This document shows positions 6,136 through 11,061 of a DNA stretch of 11,061 bases, one piece after another. The notes beneath the pieces are model-generated. The model worked only from the letters and a program-made list of their open reading frames with translations. It was not told where the DNA came from and did no database searches. The DNA is taken from the NCBI GenBank assembly GCA_002255315.1, contig NCBD01000024.1:1-11061 (forward strand), read 5' to 3'. Numbering within the stretch: the stretch's first letter is position 1; every line of letters starts with the position of its first letter. The stretch is from Actinobacteria bacterium 21-64-8 (GTDB lineage: Bacteria; Actinomycetota; Acidimicrobiia; Acidimicrobiales; RAAP-2). Both the position numbers and the translations under genes were made by a program.

Positions 6136-6897
6136 TCAGTCGTGGCGTGTCAAACTTGGTGCCACCACGACAAAGCCACCATCACGTTTCCTCACGCGCC
6201 ACCCCTGCCACGTGAAGTCTTCGAGGTCGCCCAATCCCTGGAGCATCAAACGTCGAGCGAGCGCGCCCTTGATCGCCTTCGCGTCGTGGCCCACCGCGCG
6301 CGAGTGTTTTGCATCGACGAAGCTCACACGCACGAAGTCGACGAGGTTCGCCAGCGCGTCCACGTCAAGGGCCGCCGCGTGTTCAGCGGGTAAGAGATCG
6401 ACCACCGTCGAGCCTCCAACGTACGCGGCAAGCGCCTGCGTCAGCGGCCGACGCCAAAATCGCGCGACCACGCCCGTGTTGTGTAAGCGGACGCTCATCT
6501 TCATTCGGTAGTCGGCAATTACGTCGTTGGCGGTGGTTACGCCGTAGAGCGACGAGGGCACGAGTACGCGTCGGCGTTGGGCGCCGGTCAGTGAACTCGG
6601 CGCAAAATGGCGCCAGACCACCCCGTCGTAGCGCCGCCACGCGGGCATGAGCAGCGACTCGCCATCGAGATAGGTACCTAACGCATCGAGCCCTCGACGC
6701 GCGAGGTCGCCGTGCGCGTTGACGAGCTGTTCGCGTTCGTGCCGAGAAGCTCGTTCGAGCGACGTTCGTAGCGCCACGGCCACCGCTGCTCGTTCGTCAC
6801 CCAAGGTCAAGGCAAACTCATCGGGCGTGCGACGCCGTGTGCCCCCCGCTACCTTCCCTTCTGACGGAGGGAGCAGGAGGAAGGGAGTTCGCGCCAC
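6136..6897 (-). CDS. yaaA: YaaA family peroxide-stress protein (DUF328)
   Basis: This 253-residue cytosolic protein is a YaaA homolog. In E. coli, YaaA is induced by peroxide, lowers free intracellular iron and binds DNA, limiting Fenton damage. Family motifs run the full length: FLLLPPSEGK at residues 6-15, WRRYDGVVWRHF, RVLVPSSLYGV, IADYRMKMSVRL, VARFWRRPLTQAL, VVDLLPAEHAAAL and GHDAKAIKGALARRL. The length is normal. The start is probably GTG 6895-6897. A GGGAGG lies too close (2 nt) to serve it as a Shine-Dalgarno sequence, but TACCCT (TANNNT) ends 8 nt upstream, so a leaderless transcript explains the start better. The gene sits 28 nt after the HicA-like gene and 23 nt before the amidase gene, all on the same strand. 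Read-through from upstream is possible, but each gene also has its own promoter candidate. No OxyR-type operator is evident. Confidence 0.93.
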   Translation of the reverse strand: MARTPFLLLPPSEGKVAGGTRRRTPDEFALTLGDERAAVAVALRTSLERASRHEREQLVNAHGDLARRGLDALGTYLDGESLLMPAWRRYDGVVWRHFAPSSLTGAQRRRVLVPSSLYGVTTANDVIADYRMKMSVRLHNTGVVARFWRRPLTQALAAYVGGSTVVDLLPAEHAAALDVDALANLVDFVRVSFVDAKHSRAVGHDAKAIKGALARRLMLQGLGDLEDFTWQGWRVRKRDGGFVVVAPSLTRHD

Positions 6898-6905
6898 GGC
6901 CTCCC

Positions 6906-6911
6906 AGGGTA
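6906..6911 (-). promoter_or_regulatory. -10 element (TACCCT) for yaaA, leaderless type
   Basis: On the minus strand TACCCT ends 8 nt before GTG 6897, inside the 28-nt gap between the HicA-like gene and yaaA. It is a weaker case than those with 6-nt spacing. Confidence 0.4.
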
Positions 6912-6925
6912 ACGCCCGTGTCGGG

Positions 6926-7204
6926 CTAGGCCGCCTGGAGCGTGTCCTTTGTGAGACCGAAGGTACGCAAGAAGCTACGAACCTTCATGACTTGATCCTC
7001 CGTCAGTTCGCGCGCCTTCGTTGACCCGAACGAGTAGGTCTCACCGCCAATGGTCACGGCCCAATTACCGCGATGCGTTTCGTGCACGTCGCCAAAACGG
7101 CCCAGCAACGAACAGACGTCGTGCCACTGGATGTTGTGGTTAATCGGGTGGCAAAAGACCTTCTGCGCCGTCGCACGATGGTGATGATCCAACTTGATCG
7201 ACAT
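6926..7204 (-). CDS. Small HicA-like hypothetical protein
   Basis: This 92-residue basic protein contains CHPINHNIQWHDVCSLLGRFG, then HRGNWAVTIGGETYSF, then a helix ending VMKVRSFLRTFGL. The order helix, strands with GGET, helix suggests the small double-stranded-RNA-binding-like fold of HicA/YcfA toxins. Uncharacterised actinobacterial relatives, as I recall them, carry a similar HP-x-x-HNIxWHDV segment. The HicA catalytic histidine cannot be assigned with confidence: H22 and H28 are candidates. No HicB-like antitoxin gene lies beside it, so a toxin-antitoxin role is not supported. ATG 7202-7204 is chosen over the upstream TTG because AGGGGG lies 6 nt before it. It has its own promoter, with a consensus TTGACA -35 inside the 3' end of the rRNA methyltransferase gene, and a structured leader of about 38 nt. 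Confidence 0.8.
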   Translation of the reverse strand: MSIKLDHHHRATAQKVFCHPINHNIQWHDVCSLLGRFGDVHETHRGNWAVTIGGETYSFGSTKARELTEDQVMKVRSFLRTFGLTKDTLQAA

Positions 7205-7210
7205 AGTCAA

Positions 7211-7216
7211 CCCCCT
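7211..7216 (-). promoter_or_regulatory. Ribosome binding site (AGGGGG) of the HicA-like gene
   Basis: AGGGGG on the minus strand lies 6 nt before ATG 7204. It decides the start in favour of this ATG over TTG 7208-7210. It directly abuts the leader hairpin at 7217-7242. Confidence 0.6.
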
Positions 7217-7242
7217 GAGGGAGTGGAGAGTTTTTCTCCCTC
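7217..7242 (-). promoter_or_regulatory. 5'-leader hairpin of the HicA-like gene
   Basis: Read on the minus strand, GAGGGAG (7236-7242) pairs exactly with CTCCCTC (7217-7223) across a 12-nt loop. A competing 5-bp hairpin (GGAGA-AAAAC-TCTCC) overlaps it and would use part of the same strand. The expected transcription start, about 7 nt after the -10, falls at the first base of the stem, and the stem ends directly at the Shine-Dalgarno sequence. It could stabilise the mRNA or control ribosome access. It has no T-run, so it is not a terminator. Confidence 0.5.
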
Positions 7243-7248
7243 GAGAGC

Positions 7249-7277
7249 ACTATCTACCCTCTAGCTACGGCTGTCAA
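7249..7277 (-). promoter_or_regulatory. Sigma70-type promoter for the HicA-like gene
   Basis: On the minus strand a perfect -35 TTGACA (7272-7277) is followed after exactly 17 nt by the -10 GATAGT (7249-7254), which matches TATAAT at four of six positions. It is the only promoter in the window with a consensus -35. The -35 lies within the last codons of the rRNA methyltransferase gene. Confidence 0.65.
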
Positions 7278-8487
7278 GGAGCGCCACCAGTTCCACGTGC
7301 TCGGTCATCGGGAACAGGTCAAAAACCCGCAATTCTTGAAGATTCAAACCCTCACGGGCAAAGTTCGCCACGTCGCGCGCGAAAGTCGCCGCGTCACACG
7401 AGACGTACACCACACGCCGAGGGCGCCGACGCGCCAGGGCAGCCGCGACGCCGCGCGCCAGACCAGTGCGCGGCGGATCGACTACGACGAGATCGCCTTC
7501 GTACACCGCGTCAGCAATTGAGCGCGGGCTGACCTGCCACTGGCGAACCTTGAACGGCGCGAGACCTTCAAGATTCACCCGTGCGTCACGAACGGCGCTC
7601 GGACTGGACTCAACGGCGGTGATGCGTCCCCGCGCGCCCACCACGCGCGCGAGCGCGACACTGAATAGGCCCACGCCACTAAAGAAGTCCACGACGTGAT
7701 CGCCCGGCTCGGCCGCCAGGTTCGTCATCACGGCGTCGCTCAGCACGGTGGGCGCGTCTACGTGCGACTGCCAAAACGACGCGGGACTGACGTTCATCAC
7801 CGTGCCCGACACATTCACTCGCGAGACCGTCGTTGGATCGAAGGCTTGATTGGACAACGAGCGAAGGTCGAAGAACTGTCCGTGAAATCCCTCGCGCCAG
7901 GCCACGGCGAAGGGTTCGCCGTCGCCGATGGCACGCAGTTCGACTTCGCCGTAGCCGCGCCAACGGTGCTCAAAGGCTTCCGCGAGGCGCGGCGACGCAA
8001 TCCAACACTGGTCAAGGGTGACGGTCTCGTGCGAGTGATATTGGCGGAGCCCGAGGTAGCCCTCCTCATCGACGACGCAGCGCACTCGAGTGCGTGAACC
8101 ATGCGCCGGCGAAGGAGCTGGCTCGACGGTGACTTCACGAGTTAGTCCCGCGACGCGGCGTAACTGTTCGGCGACTAGGAACGCTTTCCAACCCAGTTGG
8201 GCGTTCGACGAGGCGTGCTGGAGATCGCAACCTCCGCATCCGCCCGGATGAGCGTAGGCACACGGGGCGACGACTCGTTCGCTACTGGCTTCGAGTACTT
8301 CGACGGCGTCGGCGCGCAGAAACTTCGACGTTTCGCCCGTCACGCGTACGCGCACCAGTTCACCCACCAGCGCGTGACGCACAAAAACGACCCGACCGTC
8401 ACTGGCGCGTCCCACGCCTCCGCCCGCGGCGGGACGATCAACTCGAATCGGGTCACTGAGCGCCGCGTCGTTCACGGCGTCACTCAT
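7261..8487 (-). CDS. 23S rRNA (uracil-5-)-methyltransferase-like, RlmD/TrmA family with Fe-S cluster
   Basis: This 408-residue enzyme should transfer a methyl group from SAM to C5 of a uridine in RNA, most likely 23S rRNA as in RlmD/RumA. The N-terminal TRAM-like RNA-binding domain covers about residues 13-66, with RVDRPAAGGGVGRASDGRVVFV. Fe-S cysteines follow at C76-x7-C84-x2-C87 (CAYAHPGGCGGCDLQ) and C161. The SAM-binding VVDFFSGVGLFS is at 265-276 and DPPRTG at 337-342. The catalytic nucleophile is C364 in VVYVSCDAATFARD, and the C-terminal TEHVEL at 395-400 includes the general base E399. The exact uridine target cannot be told from sequence. The frame is open far upstream, but the start is ATG 8485-8487, where the TRAM domain begins; longer forms would only read antisense-like sequence inside the amidotransferase gene. 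It overlaps that gene by 8 nt, implying translational coupling. Confidence 0.93.
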   Translation of the reverse strand: MSDAVNDAALSDPIRVDRPAAGGGVGRASDGRVVFVRHALVGELVRVRVTGETSKFLRADAVEVLEASSERVVAPCAYAHPGGCGGCDLQHASSNAQLGWKAFLVAEQLRRVAGLTREVTVEPAPSPAHGSRTRVRCVVDEEGYLGLRQYHSHETVTLDQCWIASPRLAEAFEHRWRGYGEVELRAIGDGEPFAVAWREGFHGQFFDLRSLSNQAFDPTTVSRVNVSGTVMNVSPASFWQSHVDAPTVLSDAVMTNLAAEPGDHVVDFFSGVGLFSVALARVVGARGRITAVESSPSAVRDARVNLEGLAPFKVRQWQVSPRSIADAVYEGDLVVVDPPRTGLARGVAAALARRRPRRVVYVSCDAATFARDVANFAREGLNLQELRVFDLFPMTEHVELVALLDSRS

Positions 8488-9151
8488 TGCGAGCCAAAAA
8501 AATGTCCACCAACGCGGCGGCGCGTAGGCGCGAGGCTGGCGTTTCGCGAGCGGTCTGGGCGAGGAGAGCCCCGGCGTCAAGACCGAGATCACGTGACTCT
8601 TCGGGGTCGGCGGCGAGCCATCCCGCAAGCTGAATCTCATCGATTTCGGGATGAAACTGCACGCCGACGTCGCGTCCCAGCGCGAAGGCCTGGACGGCGC
8701 GAGGTGAGGTCGCCCAAACCTCCGCGTGGCTGGGCAGCGAACACGCGTCGAAGTGAAACTCAAACCATGGTCCGCTCGGGAGTCCAACTGGACTGACGAC
8801 GTCGACGTCAAACCAACCAATTTCGCCGTCGTCCGCGCGTGACACGTCGCCGCCGTGGAGTCGACAGAGGGCCTGAGCACCAAAACAGATGCCAAGGATT
8901 GGTATGGCGCGCTCGGCGGCGTCCGCCATGAGGGCCAGCTCGCGTCCGAACCACGCCGCCTCGACTTCGCGGTCGTAGACGGCGCACTTCGAACCGAGAA
9001 TGACCAACACGTCGACGCCCTCAAGCGTGGGCGTCTCACTGTGTGCGTTCATCATCGCCACGCGTAACTCAAAGCCGCGAGCTTCGAACGCGTCGCCAAT
9101 TAGCCCAGGGCGGTCCTCATCATGGTGGCGGAGTACCAACGCGCGCTTCAT
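8480..9151 (-). CDS. Type 1 glutamine amidotransferase domain protein (GATase1)
   Basis: This 223-residue stand-alone class I glutamine amidotransferase would release ammonia from glutamine for an unknown acceptor. The nucleophilic elbow is C89 in ILGICFGAQALCRLHGG. The other triad residues are H167 and E169 in VGVQFHPEID. Also typical are VLVILGSKCAVYD at 48-60 and EIGWFDVDVV, which precedes the hinge to the second half. Such GMP-synthase-like domains without a synthetase partner are common in actinobacteria; some act on amine or gamma-glutamyl substrates rather than in purine synthesis. The start ATG 9149-9151 follows TAGAGT (TANNNT) by 8 nt. Its stop lies inside the first codons of the rRNA methyltransferase gene (ATGAGTGA overlap), so the two are probably co-transcribed and translationally coupled. 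The functional link between them is not obvious. Confidence 0.92.
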   Translation of the reverse strand: MKRALVLRHHDEDRPGLIGDAFEARGFELRVAMMNAHSETPTLEGVDVLVILGSKCAVYDREVEAAWFGRELALMADAAERAIPILGICFGAQALCRLHGGDVSRADDGEIGWFDVDVVSPVGLPSGPWFEFHFDACSLPSHAEVWATSPRAVQAFALGRDVGVQFHPEIDEIQLAGWLAADPEESRDLGLDAGALLAQTARETPASRLRAAALVDIFLARNE

Positions 9152-9159
9152 GCACGTGC

Positions 9160-9165
9160 ACTCTA
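9160..9165 (-). promoter_or_regulatory. -10 element (TAGAGT) for the amidotransferase-methyltransferase pair, leaderless type
   Basis: On the minus strand TAGAGT ends 8 nt before ATG 9151, in the 25-nt gap after the DUF3039 gene. No Shine-Dalgarno sequence lies in the 8 nt. Confidence 0.45.
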
Positions 9166-9176
9166 GTGACGTCGGC

Positions 9177-9461
9177 CTAGCCGCCCGGCAGCGACCAACC
9201 CATGGACGTCGCTATCTCACGACAGGTGGGACAAATGGGGTAACGCTGCGGGTCCCGACCGGGCACCCACACCTTGCCGCAGAGCGCGCGTACCGGCGTC
9301 GCGTTAATCATGCCCTCAACGACCGAGTTCTCGAGCGGCACGAACTCGCCGTCTTTGGGGGTGTAACCCTCGAGGACCACGTGGGTGAAGCGCTCGTGAT
9401 CTCCGTCGTCAGTCGTGACGACTTCGTGGACCAAGAGATCGGTCTGGCCTTGCGTACTCAC
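9177..9461 (-). CDS. DUF3039 family protein
   Basis: This 94-residue soluble protein of the actinobacterial DUF3039 family has no known function. The family signature is clear: DDGDHERFTHVV near residues 18-29, ALCGKVWVPGRDPQRYP in the second half, then CPTC. The two cysteines of CPTC and the one of ALCGKVW could form part of a metal site. The chosen start is GTG 9459-9461 (VSTQGQTDLL), which gives the family's usual short N-terminus. It is supported by a TANNNT element ending 7 nt upstream. The frame extends up to 9554 but that would overlap the divergent gene at 9497 and adds no family-like sequence. It is transcribed divergently from the small Cys/His gene at 9497-9715. Confidence 0.88.
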   Translation of the reverse strand: MSTQGQTDLLVHEVVTTDDGDHERFTHVVLEGYTPKDGEFVPLENSVVEGMINATPVRALCGKVWVPGRDPQRYPICPTCREIATSMGWSLPGG

Positions 9462-9468
9462 GTCCCCC

Positions 9469-9474
9469 AGAATA
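9469..9474 (-). promoter_or_regulatory. -10 element (TATTCT) for the DUF3039 gene, leaderless type
   Basis: On the minus strand TATTCT ends 7 nt before GTG 9461. It helps select this start over upstream alternatives. It lies 8 bp from the divergent -10 candidate at 9483-9488. Confidence 0.5.
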
Positions 9475-9482
9475 GAGGTCGC

Positions 9483-9488
9483 TAACGT
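9483..9488 (+). promoter_or_regulatory. -10 element (TAACGT) for the small Cys/His protein gene, leaderless type
   Basis: TAACGT ends 8 nt before ATG 9497. No good Shine-Dalgarno sequence is seen. Its spacing is at the outer limit of the leaderless pattern, so the assignment is tentative. Confidence 0.4.
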
Positions 9489-9496
9489 TTCGAGCG

Positions 9497-9715
9497 ATGC
9501 CACGACGAAAACGCGCACTGCCGCGCACCCATCCCCTCGGGCGCGTCGCGTCACACTTCACGCGCGAAGGCACGCCAAAGACGACGTACCGCACCCGTCA
9601 AGAAGCAGAACAGTCCGCTCGGCTCGCCTGGACACTCAGCGGCGTCGACCTCAACGCGTACCGATGTGACGTCTGCCACCAGTGGCACATTGGCAAACGA
9701 TTCCGCGACGATTAG
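9497..9715 (+). CDS. Small basic Cys/His protein, function unknown
   Basis: This 72-residue, strongly basic protein ends in AYRCDVCHQWHIGKRFRDD. The C-x2-C plus nearby histidines (CDVCHQWH) suggest half of a zinc-binding knuckle, possibly contacting nucleic acid. The N-terminus (MPRRKRALPRTH) is rich in Arg and Lys. The middle, TYRTRQEAEQSARLAWTLSG, looks like one amphipathic helix. Small actinobacterial proteins with a YRCDxCxxWHL-type ending, as I recall them, are annotated only as hypothetical. Coding is supported by that recognisable ending, by its position in a gap that otherwise has no gene, and by a promoter-like hexamer upstream. It diverges from the DUF3039 gene with 35 bp between starts, and ends 54 nt before the RAM-domain gene. 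Confidence 0.72.
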   Translation: MPRRKRALPRTHPLGRVASHFTREGTPKTTYRTRQEAEQSARLAWTLSGVDLNAYRCDVCHQWHIGKRFRDD

Positions 9716-9757
9716 CGACGTACGCCAAAAACGGGCAAGATGGAAGGAACCCGAAGC

Positions 9758-9763
9758 GAAAGG
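9758..9763 (+). promoter_or_regulatory. Ribosome binding site (GAAAGG) of the RAM-domain gene
   Basis: GAAAGG lies 6 nt before ATG 9770 and decides this start over the upstream in-frame ATG at 9740, which lacks such a site. Confidence 0.55.
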
Positions 9764-9769
9764 TTCACC

Positions 9770-10006
9770 ATGTCGGTGCAGGCGTACATCTTGATCCAGT
9801 CAGAAATCGGCTCGAGCGAGGCCGTCGTGCTCGCCACGCGTGCCGTACCGGGCGTACTCGAGTCCTTCGAAGTCACGGGGCCCTACGACGTCATCGTGCG
9901 TTGCGAGGCCGGCAGTGTCGACGACCTCGGCAAATTCATCGTGGGCGCGATTCAAAAGGTTCCCGGCATCACGCGCACGCTGACCTGTCCCGTCGTCAAT
10001 ATTTAG
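9770..10006 (+). CDS. Stand-alone Lrp/AsnC ligand-binding (RAM) domain protein
   Basis: This 78-residue protein consists only of the Lrp/AsnC C-terminal ligand-binding domain (RAM, an ACT-like alpha-beta fold). It starts SVQAYILIQSEIG, continues with VPGVLESFEVTGPYDVIVRCEAG, where GPYD is a hallmark of the amino-acid pocket, and ends ITRTLTCPVVNI. There is no helix-turn-helix, so it cannot bind DNA in the Lrp manner. Such single-domain forms are common in actinobacteria and archaea and form dimers or higher oligomers that may sense amino acids or modulate full-length Lrp proteins; their targets are not known here. The start is ATG 9770 with GAAAGG upstream. The 10 extra residues from ATG 9740 do not fit the domain. 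Its stop overlaps that of the convergent racemase gene. Confidence 0.9.
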   Translation: MSVQAYILIQSEIGSSEAVVLATRAVPGVLESFEVTGPYDVIVRCEAGSVDDLGKFIVGAIQKVPGITRTLTCPVVNI

Positions 10007-11061
10007 CCGAACGCTCCCGCCTCACGTAGTTGCGTGAGTTGCTCCTCACTCAGTCCCCAGGCGAGCAGACCGTCTCGCGTTCCCGAACCCGGCGTCGCCG
10101 CGGCGAAGGTAAGTTCGGGCCTCGTTTTAGAGAAACGGGGCGCGGGACGAGGTTCGGCGTGCTCGCCGTGGACGAGAAACACGTCGCGTTCACTGTTGAA
10201 GCGATGGCGGGCCGCTTCGCGCGGGGAGAGGACCGGCGTCACGCAGGCATCGACGTGCTCGAAAATCGTTGTCCACTCCTCTCGGGTCTTCGTGCGAAAC
10301 ACTGAAGCAAATTGTTCACGAAGTACTGCCCACCCTGCGCGATCAAACTGCTCGGGCAGCGTTTCGGGGACGAGCGAAAGGCCCGACACCAGGGCCGCGA
10401 AGAATTGGGGTTCAATCGCGCCCACAGCCATGTATTGATCATCGCTGGTTGCGTAGACGTCGTAGAAAGGTGCGCCCGAGTCCAAGAGGTTCTCGCCGCG
10501 CACTTCGTGCCAGTAGCCCCGATTAAGAAACGAGTGGAGCATCGATGTCAACGACGCCGAACCGTCCACCATCGCCGCGTCCACCACTTGACCCTCGCCA
10601 CTTCGCGCGACGTCAATCAGCGCTGCCAACACGCCCATGACCAAAAACATCGCTCCACCGCCAAAGTCTCCGACGAGGTTCATGGGCGGCACGGGCGCTT
10701 CACCACTACGACCGATCGGCCATAAGGCGCCCGACACCGCGACGTAATTAATGTCGTGACCGGCGCGCTGCGCCAGTGGCCCCACCTGGCCGTAACCCGT
10801 CATTCGTCCATAGACCAACCGAGGATTTCGTTCGAGGCAGGCAGCGGGCCCGACCCCCAGCCGTTCAGCGACACCGGGGCGAAAGCCCTCAATCAAAACG
10901 TCGGCGCGTGCGCACAGGTCGAGAACTAAATCGCGCCCGGCGGGTGACTTCAAGTCCAGCGCAACCGAATGTCGACCACGATTGAGCGTCTCGCCCGTCG
11001 GCGCTGAGGGTGCATCCGGGTCGCCACGCTCGAGCCGCAGCACGTCGGCGCCCAAATCAGC
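10003..11061 (-). CDS. Alpha-methylacyl-CoA racemase (CaiB/BaiF family III CoA-transferase fold), N-terminus cut by window edge
   Basis: This enzyme should interconvert R and S forms of 2-methylacyl-CoA, feeding branched-chain fatty acids or sterol side chains into beta-oxidation. It has the family III CoA-transferase fold. The visible part is 352 residues. Counting from the L before GADVLRLERG as residue 1, the catalytic set is H100 (GHDINY), D130 (GDFGGG) and E215 (GAIEPQFF), plus R65. The H-D and D-E spacings of 30 and 85 equal those of H126, D156 and E241 in Mycobacterium tuberculosis MCR. Racemase is therefore more likely than CoA transferase, which uses an aspartate nucleophile. About 25 N-terminal residues lie beyond the right edge; the TTG at 11053-11055 is inside the conserved ADLGADVLRLER block and is not the true start. 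TAA 10003-10005 overlaps the TAG of the convergent RAM gene. Confidence 0.93.
   Translation of the reverse strand, partial: ADLGADVLRLERGDPDAPSAPTGETLNRGRHSVALDLKSPAGRDLVLDLCARADVLIEGFRPGVAERLGVGPAACLERNPRLVYGRMTGYGQVGPLAQRAGHDINYVAVSGALWPIGRSGEAPVPPMNLVGDFGGGAMFLVMGVLAALIDVARSGEGQVVDAAMVDGSASLTSMLHSFLNRGYWHEVRGENLLDSGAPFYDVYATSDDQYMAVGAIEPQFFAALVSGLSLVPETLPEQFDRAGWAVLREQFASVFRTKTREEWTTIFEHVDACVTPVLSPREAARHRFNSERDVFLVHGEHAEPRPAPRFSKTRPELTFAAATPGSGTRDGLLAWGLSEEQLTQLREAGAFG

Noticed and set aside
6148..6153. TTGACA on the minus strand upstream of the amidase gene as a -35 element
   Set aside because: It lies 23 nt from the -10 candidate at 6119-6124, too far for a normal promoter, and falls in the yaaA coding region.
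6926..7204. Calling the small gene a HicAB toxin-antitoxin system
   Set aside because: No antitoxin gene is adjacent, and the catalytic histidine of HicA cannot be assigned reliably.
8488..9039. N-terminal extension of the rRNA methyltransferase to a 592-residue protein
   Set aside because: The open frame here is a shadow of the amidotransferase gene on the same strand. It has low-complexity Ser/Arg/Pro composition, while the TRAM domain starts right after ATG 8487.
9462..9554. Extended N-terminus of the DUF3039 protein
   Set aside because: The added residues have no family match and would overlap the divergent gene at 9497; GTG 9461 has a well-spaced -10 element.
11053..11055. TTG as the start of the CoA racemase
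   Set aside because: It lies inside the conserved ADLGADVLRLER block, and catalytic spacing against MCR shows about 25 residues still missing upstream.

Overview
The window is ordinary-looking chromosomal sequence from an actinobacterium. G+C is roughly 60% by eye and codons favour G/C at third positions. It carries families typical of that phylum: a DUF3054 membrane protein, a DUF3039 protein, a TIGR04053-type radical SAM/SPASM enzyme, a stand-alone Lrp/AsnC ligand-binding domain and an MCR-type alpha-methylacyl-CoA racemase. An Acidimicrobiia-like lineage is my best guess, by inference only. I see no rRNA, tRNA, CRISPR array, transposase or phage gene.

Layout from left to right. A minus-strand gene of unknown function runs off the left edge; its 5' end contains a 37-bp near-perfect palindrome. 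A plus-strand PhnB-like VOC gene follows, interrupted by an in-frame TGA. It meets a minus-strand hemolysin III/TrhA membrane protein tail to tail; that gene appears frameshifted at its N-terminus. Divergent from it lie a 20-codon leader ORF and a DUF3054 membrane protein. Then come a small HEAT-repeat-like protein (minus) and a DUF1295 membrane reductase-like protein (plus).

From 9151 down to 3393 a run of minus-strand genes reads: glutamine amidotransferase, 23S rRNA uracil-5-methyltransferase (overlapping by 8 nt), a small HicA-like protein, YaaA, an amidase-signature hydrolase, and the radical SAM/SPASM enzyme. Several have their own promoter-like elements in the short gaps, so this is not one simple operon. 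At the right end a DUF3039 gene and a small Cys/His protein diverge, followed by the stand-alone RAM-domain protein, which meets the partial racemase tail to tail.

The most informative cross-cutting signal is start-site architecture. Eight starts are preceded by a TANNNT hexamer ending 6-8 nt upstream, which predicts leaderless transcripts. This pattern also fixes otherwise doubtful starts: it supports the upstream GTG of the frameshifted hemolysin III gene and suggests that the 20-codon ORF is really translated. I do not see a clear new multi-gene defence or biosynthetic system. The points worth following are the in-frame TGA, the hemolysin III frameshift, the leader peptide, the palindrome, and the structured leader of the HicA-like gene.
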